The notes: generated by a model from the letters alone, not told the origin. A DNA stretch of 64,000 bases from Hymenobacter sp. BT559 (GCF_017571525.1 NZ_JAGETY010000006.1:265323-329322), one strand, 5' to 3'. Positions 8,836-18,311 are shown, counted from the first letter of the stretch. Made by a program: numbers and translations.

Positions 8836-10623
8836 TTGAAGAATATCCGTAATTTTTGCATTATTGCCCACATCGACCACGGCAAAAGCACCCTGGCCGA
8901 CCGGCTCCTCGAGTTCACGAGCACCGTGGCCAAGCGCGACATGCAGGCCCAATTGCTCGACAACATGGACCTGGAGCGTGAGCGGGGCATCACCATCAAG
9001 AGCCACGCTATCCAGATGCAGTTTCCCTACAAAGGGGAAGTGTACACGCTCAACCTGATTGATACCCCCGGCCACGTCGACTTTAGCTACGAAGTAAGCC
9101 GCAGCATCGCGGCCTGCGAAGGTGCGCTGCTGATTGTAGATGCTTCTCAAGGTATTGAAGCTCAAACGATTTCCAATCTATACCTCGCTATTGGGGCTGA
9201 CCTGGAAATCATTCCGGTGCTGAATAAAATTGACCTCCCGCACGCCATGCCGGAGGAGGTAACCGATGAAATCGTAGACCTTATCGGCTGCAAGCCGGAG
9301 GACATCATCCACGCCTCGGGCAAGGCCGGCATTGGCATTGAGAATATCCTGAACGCCATCTGCGACCGCATTCCGGCGCCGCAGGGCGACCCGGAGGCGC
9401 CACTGCAAGCACTCATTTTTGACTCGGTATTCAACTCGTACCGGGGCATTGAAGTGCTGTTCCGCATCAAGAACGGCACCATGCGCAAGGGCGACAAGCT
9501 GCGCTTCATGGCCACCGGCAAGGAATACGGCGCCGACGAAATCGGGGTGCTCAAGCTCAACCAGGAGTCCCGCACCGAAATGAGCGCCGGCAACGTGGGC
9601 TACCTCATCTCGGGCATCAAGGAGGCTCGTGAGGTAAAAGTCGGTGATACCATCACGACCGTTAATAACCCCACGCCGGAGGCCATCCAGGGCTTTGCCG
9701 ACGTGAAGCCGATGGTATTTGCCGGTATCTACCCGGTCGATACTACCGAGTATGAGGAATTGCGCAGCAGCATGGAAAAGCTCCAGCTCAACGACGCCTC
9801 GCTGGTGTGGGAGCCGGAAACGTCGGTGGCGCTAGGGTTCGGTTTTCGCTGCGGCTTCCTCGGCATGCTGCACATGGAAATCGTGCAGGAGCGCCTGGAG
9901 CGCGAGTTCAACATGACCGTGATTACCACGGTGCCGAGCGTGCAGTTTCACGCCATTGGCACCAAGGACCAGGAGCTTGTCATCAACGCGCCTTCCGAAA
10001 TGCCGGAGCCGAACTTGATTAAGCTCATCGAGGAGCCCTACATCAAAGCCCAGATTATCACCGCTTCGGAGTACGTGGGGCCGATTATCACGCTTTGCAT
10101 GGAGAAGCGCGGCATTATCAAGGGCCAGAGCTACCTGACCTCGGAGCGGGTAGAGATGAACTTCGAGCTGCCGCTGTCGGAAATCGTGTTCGACTTCTTC
10201 GATAAGCTCAAGACTATCAGCCGCGGCTACGCCTCGCTCGACTACGAGCTGATTGGCTACCGCGAGTCGGACATGGTGAAGCTCGATGTGATGCTCAATG
10301 GCGAGAAAGTGGATGCCCTCTCGGCCATCGTGCACCGCTCGAAGAGCTACGAATGGGGCCGCCGCCTCTGCGAAAAATTGCGCGAGCTGCTGCCCCGCCA
10401 GATGTTTGACATCGCTATTCAAGCATCTATCGGCCAGAAAATCATTGCGCGCGAAACCGTGAAAGCCCTGCGCAAAAACGTAATTGCCAAGTGCTACGGC
10501 GGCGACATCAGCCGCAAGCGCAAGCTGCTCGAAAAGCAGAAAGAAGGCAAGAAGCGGATGCGCTCGGTGGGCTCGGTAGAAATTCCGCAAGAAGCGTTTC
10601 TGGCGGTGCTTAAGATTGACTGA
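8836..10623 (+). CDS. lepA: elongation factor 4 (LepA), back-translocating GTPase
   Basis: The protein has 595 residues, the usual LepA length, and begins at TTG (8836) with the highly conserved [18 protein letters not shown] start. G motifs: AHIDHGKST (11-19), RGIT, DTPGH, NKIDLP and a later SGKAG-type motif. After the G domain come the EF-G-like domains and the LepA-specific C-terminal domain ([19 protein letters not shown]). It acts on stalled or pre-translocation ribosomes in the cytosol. The gene stands alone and ends in a strong terminator at 10631-10663. Confidence 0.97.
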   Translation: MKNIRNFCIIAHIDHGKSTLADRLLEFTSTVAKRDMQAQLLDNMDLERERGITIKSHAIQMQFPYKGEVYTLNLIDTPGHVDFSYEVSRSIAACEGALLIVDASQGIEAQTISNLYLAIGADLEIIPVLNKIDLPHAMPEEVTDEIVDLIGCKPEDIIHASGKAGIGIENILNAICDRIPAPQGDPEAPLQALIFDSVFNSYRGIEVLFRIKNGTMRKGDKLRFMATGKEYGADEIGVLKLNQESRTEMSAGNVGYLISGIKEAREVKVGDTITTVNNPTPEAIQGFADVKPMVFAGIYPVDTTEYEELRSSMEKLQLNDASLVWEPETSVALGFGFRCGFLGMLHMEIVQERLEREFNMTVITTVPSVQFHAIGTKDQELVINAPSEMPEPNLIKLIEEPYIKAQIITASEYVGPIITLCMEKRGIIKGQSYLTSERVEMNFELPLSEIVFDFFDKLKTISRGYASLDYELIGYRESDMVKLDVMLNGEKVDALSAIVHRSKSYEWGRRLCEKLRELLPRQMFDIAIQASIGQKIIARETVKALRKNVIAKCYGGDISRKRKLLEKQKEGKKRMRSVGSVEIPQEAFLAVLKID

Positions 10624-10630
10624 TAACGAA

Positions 10631-10663
10631 AAGGCCGGCTTCCGTGAGGAAGCCGGCCTTTTT
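10631..10663 (+). terminator. intrinsic terminator of lepA
   Basis: 13-bp perfect stem AAGGCCGGCTTCC / GGAAGCCGGCCTT, 4-base loop, T5 run. AAAA precedes the stem, so it may work in both directions and also serve the convergent gene at 10689-11108. Confidence 0.92.
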
Positions 10664-10688
10664 GCTGGGCTAGCCAGCAGGACTGGAG

Positions 10689-11108
10689 CTAGTAAGTGGG
10701 CGCGCCGCCTACGAAGCCCGACCCATTGACCGCGCCGGGCCCCTCGCTAGGCCCGACATAGCGGGTGTCAGCTGAAAATCCCCATACGGTAAAAGCAATA
10801 GGCGACAGAAAAAAGGCAAATAAGTAGTTGCCAATCCCATATTTCCCATACGACTTGCACATGCCTACCACTAAAGTGATAAGAACATACAAGTTGGCAA
10901 ATGGCACCAGGAAGAGAACGAGCTGCCATAGCGGCTTGCCCACAATTTCAAACATTACAATGACATTGTAAATAGGAATCAGGGAGACCCACCCGGGTTT
11001 ACCAGCTTTTTCAAAAAGCTTCCAGAAACCAATAATTGAGAATACGACCAGGGCCATATACATAAGCCCGCCGATACCTACAAAAATTCCTGAGGATTGG
11101 TCTTCCAT
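10689..11108 (-). CDS. DUF5684-type small membrane protein
   Basis: The protein has 139 residues from the ATG at 11108. A longer frame to 11156 adds a stretch without membrane character. At least four hydrophobic segments are visible: IFVGIGGLMYMALVVFSIIGF, a short loop with the conserved KAGKPGWVSLIPIYN motif, then WQLVLFLVPFANLYVL and YLFAFFLSPIAFTVWGF. The KAGxPGWxxLIPIYN signature is typical of the DUF5684 family in Bacteroidota, often annotated near signal peptidase genes. No function is known. The Gly-rich tail ends at a stop 26 bp from the lepA terminator. Confidence 0.72.
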   Translation of the reverse strand: MEDQSSGIFVGIGGLMYMALVVFSIIGFWKLFEKAGKPGWVSLIPIYNVIVMFEIVGKPLWQLVLFLVPFANLYVLITLVVGMCKSYGKYGIGNYLFAFFLSPIAFTVWGFSADTRYVGPSEGPGAVNGSGFVGGAPTY

Positions 11109-11186
11109 AGAATGAAAAATGGTTTTGTGAGGGTGTGGTAAAAATTGCGCCGTCAAGGTAAGTGTTAAATAGTATTTTTCAAGTTT

Positions 11187-13622
11187 ATGAAATTGAGTGG
11201 GCTAGCGCTAAAGAAAGAGGAGCAAGTGCCTGCTAAAAATCAATCTGTGCGCAGATTATGTGGCGGGTTGCTTTTTCTGCTAGGCTTGCTGGCTAGCGTT
11301 GCTCCTGCCCTAGAAGCGGCACCTGCGCCGCAGAAGCCCGCACCTGCCAAGGGTACTTCTCGCCCCCAGCCCATGCTGCCCGACTCGCTGGCCCGGCGCA
11401 TTGAAAAAGCCTACTTCACGCTGAGCCGCATTAATGGGGCGGCCCGGAGCAGTGCCGACACCCAGGACCTGAGTGAGGACCTGCCCCAGGTAGAGGAAAA
11501 CCTCGAAACCATTCGCCAGAACCTCGCCCACTTTGGCAGCGTGGAAGACGTGAAGCAGCTGCAGATGTATCGCGTGCTGCTGGAAGATATGCAGGAGCAG
11601 CTGAGCGATTGGCGTACCGTGCTGGCCAATGGCAACCAACAGCTTACCGCTACCCAGGCCCGGCTCGACACACTGGCCACCGAGCTAGCCCCCACCACAG
11701 CCCAGCCCGCCGCTACTACGGCCTTTGACCAGGCCGTAGCCCGCTTGCGCACCGACCAGGACCGCGCCACCGCGTTGCTGGCCCGCCGGCGCCATGCCGT
11801 GACCAGCCTGCAAACGCGCGTATCCGTAGCCTATATTCAGGTGCTGGAGCTGCAGGATGTGGTGCGCGAGCAGATGGGCCGCTTCAGCCACGCCAATCAG
11901 CAGGTGGAGCTGCCGCCGCTGTGGCAGCCCGACCGCATCGTGGCCAACGAGCAGATGAGCGCCTTAGTACGGCAGTCGTACGCCGCCCAGCGCTCGTTGG
12001 TAGGCTACTACTTTACCGAGCACTGGGGCTACTGGGTGTTGATGGTTGTGGTGGCCGGTGGATTCTTTGGCTGGGTATCGCGTAGCTACCGCTTTCTGCG
12101 CCGGGCCGCAGTGGAAGGAAATAGTACGGCCGCGCCGGCCGCCACGCTGGTGCTCACCGACCATCGCCTTCACTACCTGCGGCCGGTACCAGTGGCCGCT
12201 TCGCTGCTGGTCGTATTCAGTCTGGCCCCCTTTCTCGACCTGCAGCCCCCGGCCACCTACACCGACTTGTTGCAGCTGCTGTTGCTCCTCACGCTCACGG
12301 CGCTGGGCTGGCGCAGCTGGCCGCGCTCGCTGTTCTGGTACTGGCTGGCTATCGTGGGCGCTTTTTTCGTGCTCAACCTCACCTATGCCCAGCGTGCGCC
12401 GGGCCTGGGAGCGCGCTGGGCTATGCTGCTGCTCAATGCCGGCGCGGTGGCGCTCGGCTGGCGCTTGTGGGGCTACCTGCGGCAGCACCGGGTGCTGGCT
12501 GGGTTCGTGAAGCCCGTGGTGTGGCTCTTTATCGGGCTGAATGGGCTAGCCCTGCTGGCCAATGCCACCGGCCGCGTCAGTCTGGCCAAAATGTTCACGA
12601 CTACGGCTATCTTCGGTCTCACGCAGGTAATTGCGCTGTCGGCCTTCGTGCGAATAGTGACGGAGGCCTTCTACCTCCAGGTGCAGCGGAGTCGGCAGGC
12701 CGGCGGGCTGGGGGCCCAGCTGCACTTTGGCAAGATGGAGAGCGGCCTGCGCCGAGGGCTCACGGCCGTGGTGGGCGTGCTCTGGCTGATGCTCTTCACC
12801 ACTAACCTCAATCTTTACAACCTCTGCTACCGCGTTATTGCCGGCACGCTCACTGCGACGCACAAGTTGGGTAGTACTACGTTCACCCTGGGCAGCCTGC
12901 TGCTGTTTGTGAGCATCATCTTCCTCACTATCCAGCTTCAGAAGTATGTGGGCTACTTTTTCGGCGAAACTGAAGATGACTTCAGCGCCGAAACCGACCG
13001 CAAGGGAACTTGGATGGTTGCCATCCGACTCAGTATCCTGGCGGTAGGCTTGTTTCTGGCCACGCTGGCCTCGGGCCTGCCGGTCGATAAAATAGCGATT
13101 GTGCTAGGGGCCCTGGGGGTAGGTATCGGGCTGGGCTTGCAGAACATTATCAACAACCTCGTGTCGGGGGTTATTCTCATCTTCGAGCGCCCTTTTCAGG
13201 TGGGCGACTACATCGAGGTGAAGGGGCAGACCGGTCGGGTGAAGGACATCGGTATTCGGTCCAGCAAGCTTATTTCGCAGGCGGGCTCCGAAATTATTCT
13301 ACCTAACGGCGACCTGCTCAGCAACCACGTCATCAACTGGACGCTCAGCAACAACCATATCCGGACGGAGCTGGCCCTCAACCTGGGCCCGGAAATTGAC
13401 CTCGATGAGGCCCGCCGCCTCATCAGCGAGGAGATTCTTAAAAACCCCAATACGCTACACAAAATAGCGCCCGAAATTCTGCTTAGTAATGTAGCCACCA
13501 CCGGCTACGACCTCAAAGCATTGTTCTGGATAAACAATATCCGCCAAGAGCAGGTCCTGAAAAGCGAGCTGCTGGCTGGTATTCACCAACGCCTTACTCA
13601 AGCCGGCATCGCCATGCGCTAG
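11187..13622 (+). CDS. mechanosensitive ion channel of the MscS family, large form
   Basis: The protein has 811 residues. After a basic N-terminal stretch there is a signal-like segment (GGLLFLLGLLASVAPALEA), a coiled-coil periplasmic region with Gln-rich helices (about 60-250), then multiple transmembrane helices. The pore helix and cytoplasmic beta domain match MscS: LGALGVGIGLGLQNIINN (about 638-655), NLVSGVILIFERPFQVGDYI, GQTGRVKDIGIRSSKL and IILPNGDLLSNHVINWT. The size and the extra domains place it with the MscK or MscM-like group rather than small MscS. It should open under membrane tension to relieve hypo-osmotic stress. ATG at 11187 is the first good start; it is divergent from the gene ending at 11108. 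Confidence 0.92.
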   Translation: MKLSGLALKKEEQVPAKNQSVRRLCGGLLFLLGLLASVAPALEAAPAPQKPAPAKGTSRPQPMLPDSLARRIEKAYFTLSRINGAARSSADTQDLSEDLPQVEENLETIRQNLAHFGSVEDVKQLQMYRVLLEDMQEQLSDWRTVLANGNQQLTATQARLDTLATELAPTTAQPAATTAFDQAVARLRTDQDRATALLARRRHAVTSLQTRVSVAYIQVLELQDVVREQMGRFSHANQQVELPPLWQPDRIVANEQMSALVRQSYAAQRSLVGYYFTEHWGYWVLMVVVAGGFFGWVSRSYRFLRRAAVEGNSTAAPAATLVLTDHRLHYLRPVPVAASLLVVFSLAPFLDLQPPATYTDLLQLLLLLTLTALGWRSWPRSLFWYWLAIVGAFFVLNLTYAQRAPGLGARWAMLLLNAGAVALGWRLWGYLRQHRVLAGFVKPVVWLFIGLNGLALLANATGRVSLAKMFTTTAIFGLTQVIALSAFVRIVTEAFYLQVQRSRQAGGLGAQLHFGKMESGLRRGLTAVVGVLWLMLFTTNLNLYNLCYRVIAGTLTATHKLGSTTFTLGSLLLFVSIIFLTIQLQKYVGYFFGETEDDFSAETDRKGTWMVAIRLSILAVGLFLATLASGLPVDKIAIVLGALGVGIGLGLQNIINNLVSGVILIFERPFQVGDYIEVKGQTGRVKDIGIRSSKLISQAGSEIILPNGDLLSNHVINWTLSNNHIRTELALNLGPEIDLDEARRLISEEILKNPNTLHKIAPEILLSNVATTGYDLKALFWINNIRQEQVLKSELLAGIHQRLTQAGIAMR

Positions 13623-13658
13623 GCCGCTTCCACTTCGTTACTCCCAACTATTCGGTTC

Positions 13659-14573
13659 ATGTCAGACCCCGCAAACGCCACTGCCCACCTCATCGACGGC
13701 AAACAAGCCGCCGAAGACATCAAACTTGAAATCGCCGCCGAAGTCGAGCAGCTGAAGGCCGCCGGCCAGAAGGTGCCGCACCTCGCCGCCATCCTTGTGG
13801 GCCACGACGGCGGCTCCGAAACCTACGTACGCAACAAGGTGCTCGCCTGCGAGCGCGTGGGTTTTGCCAGCACCCTACTACGCTTCGAAGACGACATTAC
13901 CGAGGCTGAGCTGCTGGCCCAGGTGGCGTCGCTGAACGAGAATGCCGATATCGATGGCTTCATCGTGCAGCTGCCGCTGCCCAAGCACATCGACGCCGAG
14001 AAGGTCATCGAAGCCATCCGGCCCGAGAAAGATGTGGACGGTTTTCATCCTACCAACCTCGGCCGCATGGTAGCCGGCCTGCCCGCGCTGCTGCCCGCCA
14101 CGCCCTCCGGCATTGTGGAGCTGCTGGCTCGGGCCGGCATTAAAACCAGCGGCCAGCACGCCGTGGTTATTGGCCGCAGCAACATTGTGGGTACGCCGGT
14201 TAGCATCTTGTTGGCTAAGAACTTGGAGACCGCTAATTGCACCGTTACTTTATGCCATTCGCGCACGAAGAACCTGCCCGAAGTAGTGCGTCAGGCCGAT
14301 ATCATCGTGGCTGCTATCGGCCGCCCCGAGTTCGTAACGGCCGATATGGTGAAACCCGGCGCCGTGGTTATCGACGTGGGCACCACCCGCGTGACGGATG
14401 CCAACAAGAAGTCTGGCTTCAGCCTGAAGGGCGACGTCAATTTTGCCGAAGTGGCGCCGCTAGCCTCGCGCATCACGCCCGTGCCCGGCGGCGTTGGCCC
14501 CATGACCATCGCCATGCTGCTGCTGAATACGCTGCGCGCGGCCAAGGGCGAGATATATCCAAAGAGCAAGTAG
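13659..14573 (+). CDS. folD: methylenetetrahydrofolate dehydrogenase / cyclohydrolase
   Basis: The protein has 304 residues, close to the usual 280-300. Motifs are diagnostic: [15 protein letters not shown] (with catalytic Tyr and Lys), [39 protein letters not shown] (nucleotide binding) and the C-terminal [14 protein letters not shown]. It makes 10-formyl-THF from methylene-THF in one-carbon metabolism. The first eight residues precede the usual [12 protein letters not shown] start. Its TAG stop codon is the first triplet of an inverted-repeat element at 14571-14678, so the gene end may have been altered by that repeat. Confidence 0.97.
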   Translation: MSDPANATAHLIDGKQAAEDIKLEIAAEVEQLKAAGQKVPHLAAILVGHDGGSETYVRNKVLACERVGFASTLLRFEDDITEAELLAQVASLNENADIDGFIVQLPLPKHIDAEKVIEAIRPEKDVDGFHPTNLGRMVAGLPALLPATPSGIVELLARAGIKTSGQHAVVIGRSNIVGTPVSILLAKNLETANCTVTLCHSRTKNLPEVVRQADIIVAAIGRPEFVTADMVKPGAVVIDVGTTRVTDANKKSGFSLKGDVNFAEVAPLASRITPVPGGVGPMTIAMLLLNTLRAAKGEIYPKSK

Positions 14574-14678
14574 CGCGAAGCTTCTGCTTCGCGCACGAGC
14601 ACAGCGAGCATCTCGCGCTAGGGGCGTCTGGCCTGGCCTGCTCGCTGCGCTCGCGCACGAAGTAGAAGCTTCACGCTA
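14571..14678. repeat. 108-bp inverted-repeat element overlapping the folD stop codon
   Basis: The ends TAGCGCGAAGCTTCT (14571-14585) and AGAAGCTTCACGCTA (14664-14678) are inverted copies with one mismatch. An inner hairpin GCGCGAAGC / GCTTCGCGC lies at 14573-14594. It looks like a small non-coding interspersed element (REP or MITE type). Confidence 0.72.
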
Positions 14679-14685
14679 CAGTTCG

Positions 14686-14693
14686 TAATTTTG
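14686..14693 (+). promoter_or_regulatory. candidate -7 promoter box of queE
   Basis: TAATTTTG fits the Bacteroidota TAnnTTTG consensus. It lies just after the repeat element and 66 bp before the queE ATG, and the terminator-like hairpin at 14720-14751 falls between box and gene. Confidence 0.4.
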
Positions 14694-14719
14694 AGCAACC
14701 GGAACCCCCGGTTGCGCCT

Positions 14720-14751
14720 CGGGCGTTGACGTAAGTCGCGCCCGTTTTTTT
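14720..14751 (+). terminator. terminator-like hairpin in the queE leader (possible attenuator)
   Basis: Outer stem CGGGCG (14720-14725) / CGCCCG (14739-14744), an inner GAC/GTC pairing, then T7 (14745-14751). It ends 8 bp before the queE ATG. A second hairpin, GCAACCGG / CCGGTTGC, lies just upstream. It may simply end folD transcription, or it may attenuate queE. Confidence 0.65.
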
Positions 14752-14759
14752 GTTTGCTT

Positions 14760-15416
14760 ATGTCTGCTGTATCCGATTTACTAGCCCACTTACCCATACT
14801 GCACGCTCCAGCTGCCGATTCAACTCTTCCTGTAATGGAGCAGTTTTATACCATTCAGGGCGAAGGGTTTAATACGGGGCGCGCCGCTTATTTTATCCGC
14901 CTCGGTGGCTGCGATGTAGGCTGCGTGTGGTGCGACGTGAAAGAATCGTGGGATGCTGATGCCCACCCGCGCCAGGCCGTGGCCGACCTCGTGGCGGCCG
15001 CTAGCCTACACCCCGGCCGCAACGTGGTTATCACCGGCGGCGAGCCGCTGATGCACGACTGTCTGCCCCTCACCAGAGCCCTGCAAGAGGCGGGCTTTAA
15101 GACTTGGATTGAAACCAGCGGCGCGCACCCCCTTTCCGGCAATTGGGACTGGATATGTGTGTCGCCCAAGAAATTCAAGGCGCCGCTGCCCGAGGTGCTT
15201 GCCCACGCCGATGAACTAAAAATCATTGTTTTTAACGACAGCGACTTTAAATGGGCCGAGGAGCACGCTGCCTTGGTGCCGCCCACCACGCGCCTCTACC
15301 TGCAACCCGAGTGGAGCCGCGCTGCGCGCATGACGCCCGCCCTCATCGACTACGTGAAGGCGAACCCACGCTGGCAGGTGTCGCTGCAAACCCATAAGTA
15401 CCTCGACATTCCGTAG
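14760..15416 (+). CDS. queE: 7-carboxy-7-deazaguanine synthase
   Basis: The protein has 218 residues from the ATG at 14760. After a 20-residue extension comes the family start MEQFYTIQGEGFNTGRAAY. The radical SAM cluster is LGGCDVGCVWCDVK, giving the CX3CX2C spacing, followed by ITGGEPLMHD and the ETSGAHPL and WICVSPKKF segments typical of QueE. It converts 6-carboxy-tetrahydropterin to CDG in queuosine (preQ0) biosynthesis. No other que genes are in the window. The start could also be the internal Met at about residue 26; the family is often about 200-220 residues. Confidence 0.94.
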   Translation: MSAVSDLLAHLPILHAPAADSTLPVMEQFYTIQGEGFNTGRAAYFIRLGGCDVGCVWCDVKESWDADAHPRQAVADLVAAASLHPGRNVVITGGEPLMHDCLPLTRALQEAGFKTWIETSGAHPLSGNWDWICVSPKKFKAPLPEVLAHADELKIIVFNDSDFKWAEEHAALVPPTTRLYLQPEWSRAARMTPALIDYVKANPRWQVSLQTHKYLDIP

Positions 15417-15457
15417 CAGGCCTGGCGGTACTATCTGGATAAAAGGTTGGAGGATAT

Positions 15458-15500
15458 GGCAAAAAGCCCCGATTTCGGCACGAAATCGGGGCTTTTTGCC
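15458..15500. terminator. strong terminator after queE
   Basis: 20-bp perfect stem GGCAAAAAGCCCCGATTTCG paired with 15481-15500, 3-base loop, with A5 and T5 tracts inside the arms so it can work in both directions. Confidence 0.92.
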
Positions 15501-15602
15501 GTTTTAACGTATACTTTAACTGAACGGTCGCGGCGCCAGGCCACCGGCTAGGCCCGTCTCCCTCGCCGCTCCGGCGAATTGTTCTTCCGCCCGCACCTGC
15601 CC

Positions 15603-17561
15603 ATGCTTTCCAAAACCCTGCTTACTTCCGGCCTGCTGCTTTGCCTGGCCGTCGTGCCCACCTTCGCCCAGCAAGTGCCCGCTAGCATCACCGATAGCAA
15701 GGCGCGCAGCCTCTACGAAAAGGCTCAAAGCCTCTACTACAAGGACCGCCAGACCCAACAGGCCCTGGTGGTATGGCAGCAGCTCATCGACAAGTTTCCC
15801 AATTACGGCGACCCCTATTTGCGCAAGGCTTCGCTGCTTGTCACGCTCGGTGACAATGCCAATGCCCTCGAGGCTTACAAAACGGGGCTAGCCAAGCTAC
15901 CCGTAGAGCCTGCCCGCGCCGGCGACTACTTGCTTATGGGCAAGCTGGCCTCGCAAGTAGGCGACTATGCCACCATGCGCACGGCTTATACCAACTACCT
16001 GGCTACCAACCCCGGCAGCAAAGCCCAGGTGGCCCTAGCCAAGCTGCAGCTGCAAAACTGCGACTTTGCCGCTGAGGCCATGGCGCATCCTACCGGCCCG
16101 GCCCCCGAGCTGCTGCCGGCGCCGCTCAACCAGTTTCGCGACCAGTACTTCCCCGTGCTCACAGCCGATAATAAGTCACTGATTTTCACGGTGCAGCGCA
16201 ACCCCGAGAAGCGCTACCAGGAAAATGAGGACGTATTTATCAGCACCCTGGCGGCCGATGGCACATTTGGCGTGCCGGAGTCGATTTCGCCCAATATTAA
16301 CTCGCGGGAGAATGAAGGCACGGCCACGATTTCGGGCGATGGCAATACCTTGGTATTCACAAGCTGCGGCCGCGCCGGCGGCGTGGGCGACTGCGACCTC
16401 TACATCTCGCATCGGCGCGGCAGCCAGTGGACGGCCCCGCGCAACCTCGGCATCCTGGTCAATTCCAAGGCCTGGGACTCGCAGCCCTCGCTTTCGGCCG
16501 ATGGGCGCACGCTCTATTTTTCGTCGCAGCGCGGCGGCGGGCTGGGCGGCTACGACCTGTACGTGAGCAACGTGGGCGCCGACGGCTCCTGGACTAAGGC
16601 CCGTAACCTGGGCGCACCTATCAATACCGCCGGCGACGACCTCGGGCCGTTCATCCACGCCAGCGGCACCACGCTTTACTACGCCACGAATGGCCTAGTG
16701 GGGCTGGGCAGCAGCGACATTTTCCGGTCCGAGCTAGGGCCCGATGGGCAGTGGAGCACCCCGCGCAACCTCGGCTACCCCTTCAATACTTTCGCCAACG
16801 AGGCGTCGCTCTTTATTTCCTCCGACAACAAACGCGCCTACTACACCCGCGCCGACCCGCCCAAGCCCGGCGACCCGCTCGGGGCGCTGCCGGCCATTCG
16901 CATCTACGGCACTGAGGTGCCGGCCAGCGTGCGCGCCCGCGAAACCAGCAGCTATGCCCAAGGTCGGGTGTTCGACGCCGTGACCAAGAAGCCGCTTAAC
17001 GCCATGGTGCAGCTCTTCGACCTTGGCACCAATGCGCTTACCCAGCAGGTGTACTCCGACGCCGAAAATGGCCAGTACACGGCCGTGCTTAACGAGGGCC
17101 GGGCCTACGCCATGTATGCCACCGCGCCGGGCTACCTCCTCAAAAGCCTGAACTTCGACTATTCCAACCGCCAGAAGTTTGACCCGCTCACGCTCGATAT
17201 CTACCTCGACCCGGCCAGGAGCGGCCGCAGCGCGGTGTTGAACAACCTGTTTTTCGATTCCAACCAAGCTACCCTCAAGCCGCGCTCGCGCACCGAACTC
17301 GACCGCCTGGTTGAGTTTCTGCGCCAAGACCCTAGCCTGCGCGTGGAAGTGGCCGGCCATACCGACAACGTGGGCACGCCCGCGGCCAACCTCAGCCTCT
17401 CGCAGCGCCGGGCGCAGGCCGTGCTCAGCTACCTCAGTGCCCACGGCGTGCCCGCTAGCCGCCTTCGCGCCCACGGCTACGGCGAAACGAAGCCCGTAGC
17501 AGCCAACGATTCTGATGCTCACCGCGCTCAAAACCGTCGCATTGAGCTCCGGGTGCTTTAA
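15603..17561 (+). CDS. OmpA-family protein with TPR-like, PD40 beta-propeller and CarboxypepD-like domains (PorE-like)
   Basis: The protein has 652 residues from the ATG at 15603; an upstream TTG in the same frame adds 8 residues with no signal character. Residues 1-22 form a signal peptide ending in TFAQ. A TPR-like helical region spans about 25-165. PD40/WD40-like blades follow at about 190-420 (SLSADGRTLYFSSQRGGG, repeated D-G-x-W strands). A carboxypeptidase-regulatory-like domain lies at about 450-525, and an OmpA peptidoglycan-binding domain at about 545-652 (VEVAGHTDNVGT, RRAQAVLSYL, NRRIELRVL). This order is the same as PorE of the type IX secretion system, which anchors the machine to peptidoglycan. 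Several paralogues with this layout exist in Bacteroidota, so the T9SS role is inference. It stands alone between two terminators. Confidence 0.85.
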   Translation: MLSKTLLTSGLLLCLAVVPTFAQQVPASITDSKARSLYEKAQSLYYKDRQTQQALVVWQQLIDKFPNYGDPYLRKASLLVTLGDNANALEAYKTGLAKLPVEPARAGDYLLMGKLASQVGDYATMRTAYTNYLATNPGSKAQVALAKLQLQNCDFAAEAMAHPTGPAPELLPAPLNQFRDQYFPVLTADNKSLIFTVQRNPEKRYQENEDVFISTLAADGTFGVPESISPNINSRENEGTATISGDGNTLVFTSCGRAGGVGDCDLYISHRRGSQWTAPRNLGILVNSKAWDSQPSLSADGRTLYFSSQRGGGLGGYDLYVSNVGADGSWTKARNLGAPINTAGDDLGPFIHASGTTLYYATNGLVGLGSSDIFRSELGPDGQWSTPRNLGYPFNTFANEASLFISSDNKRAYYTRADPPKPGDPLGALPAIRIYGTEVPASVRARETSSYAQGRVFDAVTKKPLNAMVQLFDLGTNALTQQVYSDAENGQYTAVLNEGRAYAMYATAPGYLLKSLNFDYSNRQKFDPLTLDIYLDPARSGRSAVLNNLFFDSNQATLKPRSRTELDRLVEFLRQDPSLRVEVAGHTDNVGTPAANLSLSQRRAQAVLSYLSAHGVPASRLRAHGYGETKPVAANDSDAHRAQNRRIELRVL

Positions 17562-17930
17562 GCAGTAAGGTTCAAGAAAAGCTTTAAGGTACTGGTTCTG
17601 GTTGTTAAATCAGCCACTTTTACTTAAAGCAAGGCTTGAAGAAAGTGAAATTTTTATAGAATTTTTCGAATAAAGTGTAGTGCCCGCCAAAGTGCGGGCA
17701 TTTTTTTTGACTAAACACTGACTTTTTCTATTTAAAATAAAACCTCGATAATCAGGCGCTTACGAACTCGATAAAAAATGGCTTGATGAAAAAAGTACTA
17801 GGGTGACGGGATTTTATCCTATTTGGAAAATGCTCGTAGGTTTGGACCAGTTCTGCACAGCACTGCTACCATACTCGATAAGCTATCGCCATGAGCCTGA
17901 CATTTTTTCACCACTCAATTTTTCTCACCC
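17562..17930. other. AT-rich intergenic region
   Basis: About 370 bp without a credible gene. It contains the terminator at 17681-17708 and an AT-rich stretch (17640-17800) with several A/T runs, which could hold the promoter of the next gene. No repeat or small RNA signature is recognised. Confidence 0.5.
17681..17708 (+). terminator. intrinsic terminator after the PorE-like gene
   Basis: 7-bp stem TGCCCGC / GCGGGCA, 6-base loop, then T8. It lies 120 bp after the stop codon. Confidence 0.88.
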
Positions 17931-18311
17931 ATGTACAACCTACTTGTTGCCGCCTGCCTGACTGCTAGCCTCGCTCACGCCTCAGCTGCTAAGAAGCCCA
18001 CCGCTAAAAAGCCCGCTGAAGAGTATCCGAAGGCCATTCAGGTGCGGGCCACTACGCTTACCCAGGCGCTGGCCCACCGCATTCACCTCAACGAGGGCCA
18101 GTATCTGCGTATTAAGCGTCTGCACCTGCAATACCTCACCGAGCGCCGCGACCTGGAGATGGACCTCGTGGGTGCTCCCGCAGCCGAGCGCGACACCAAG
18201 CTGGCCGCCGCTCAGCAGCAATACGAGCAGTCGCTCAACGACCTGCTGTACCCCGACCAGCGCCTGGCGTACCAGCAGCTACGGGCCAATTTCACGGCCC
18301 ACCGCCTCTAG
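17931..18311 (+). CDS. small exported Spy/CpxP-like protein
   Basis: The protein has 126 residues. Residues 1-20 make a signal peptide (LLVAACLTASLAHASAA). A Lys/Pro-rich linker follows, then a long helical region: TTLTQALAHRIHLNEGQYLRI, an RRDLEMDL helix and a C-terminal LNDLLYPDQRLAYQQLRAN helix. The spacing of LxxxQ and DQ motifs and the small helical make-up resemble Spy/CpxP-type periplasmic chaperones and related sensors of the LTxxQ group. The match is structural rather than by clear motif. It is monocistronic, with an AT-rich region upstream. Confidence 0.55.
   Translation: MYNLLVAACLTASLAHASAAKKPTAKKPAEEYPKAIQVRATTLTQALAHRIHLNEGQYLRIKRLHLQYLTERRDLEMDLVGAPAAERDTKLAAAQQQYEQSLNDLLYPDQRLAYQQLRANFTAHRL

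Noticed and set aside
9832..10590. 252-codon frame opposite lepA
   Set aside because: Antisense shadow of a conserved gene with GC-rich third positions; no motif.
14691..14744. preQ1-I riboswitch in the queE leader
   Set aside because: The loop and A-rich tail of the class I consensus are missing; only a terminator and a plain hairpin are visible, so I keep it as an unassigned leader structure.
16734..17531. 265-codon frame opposite the PorE-like gene
   Set aside because: Antisense shadow; Val/Gly/Arg-rich without domains.
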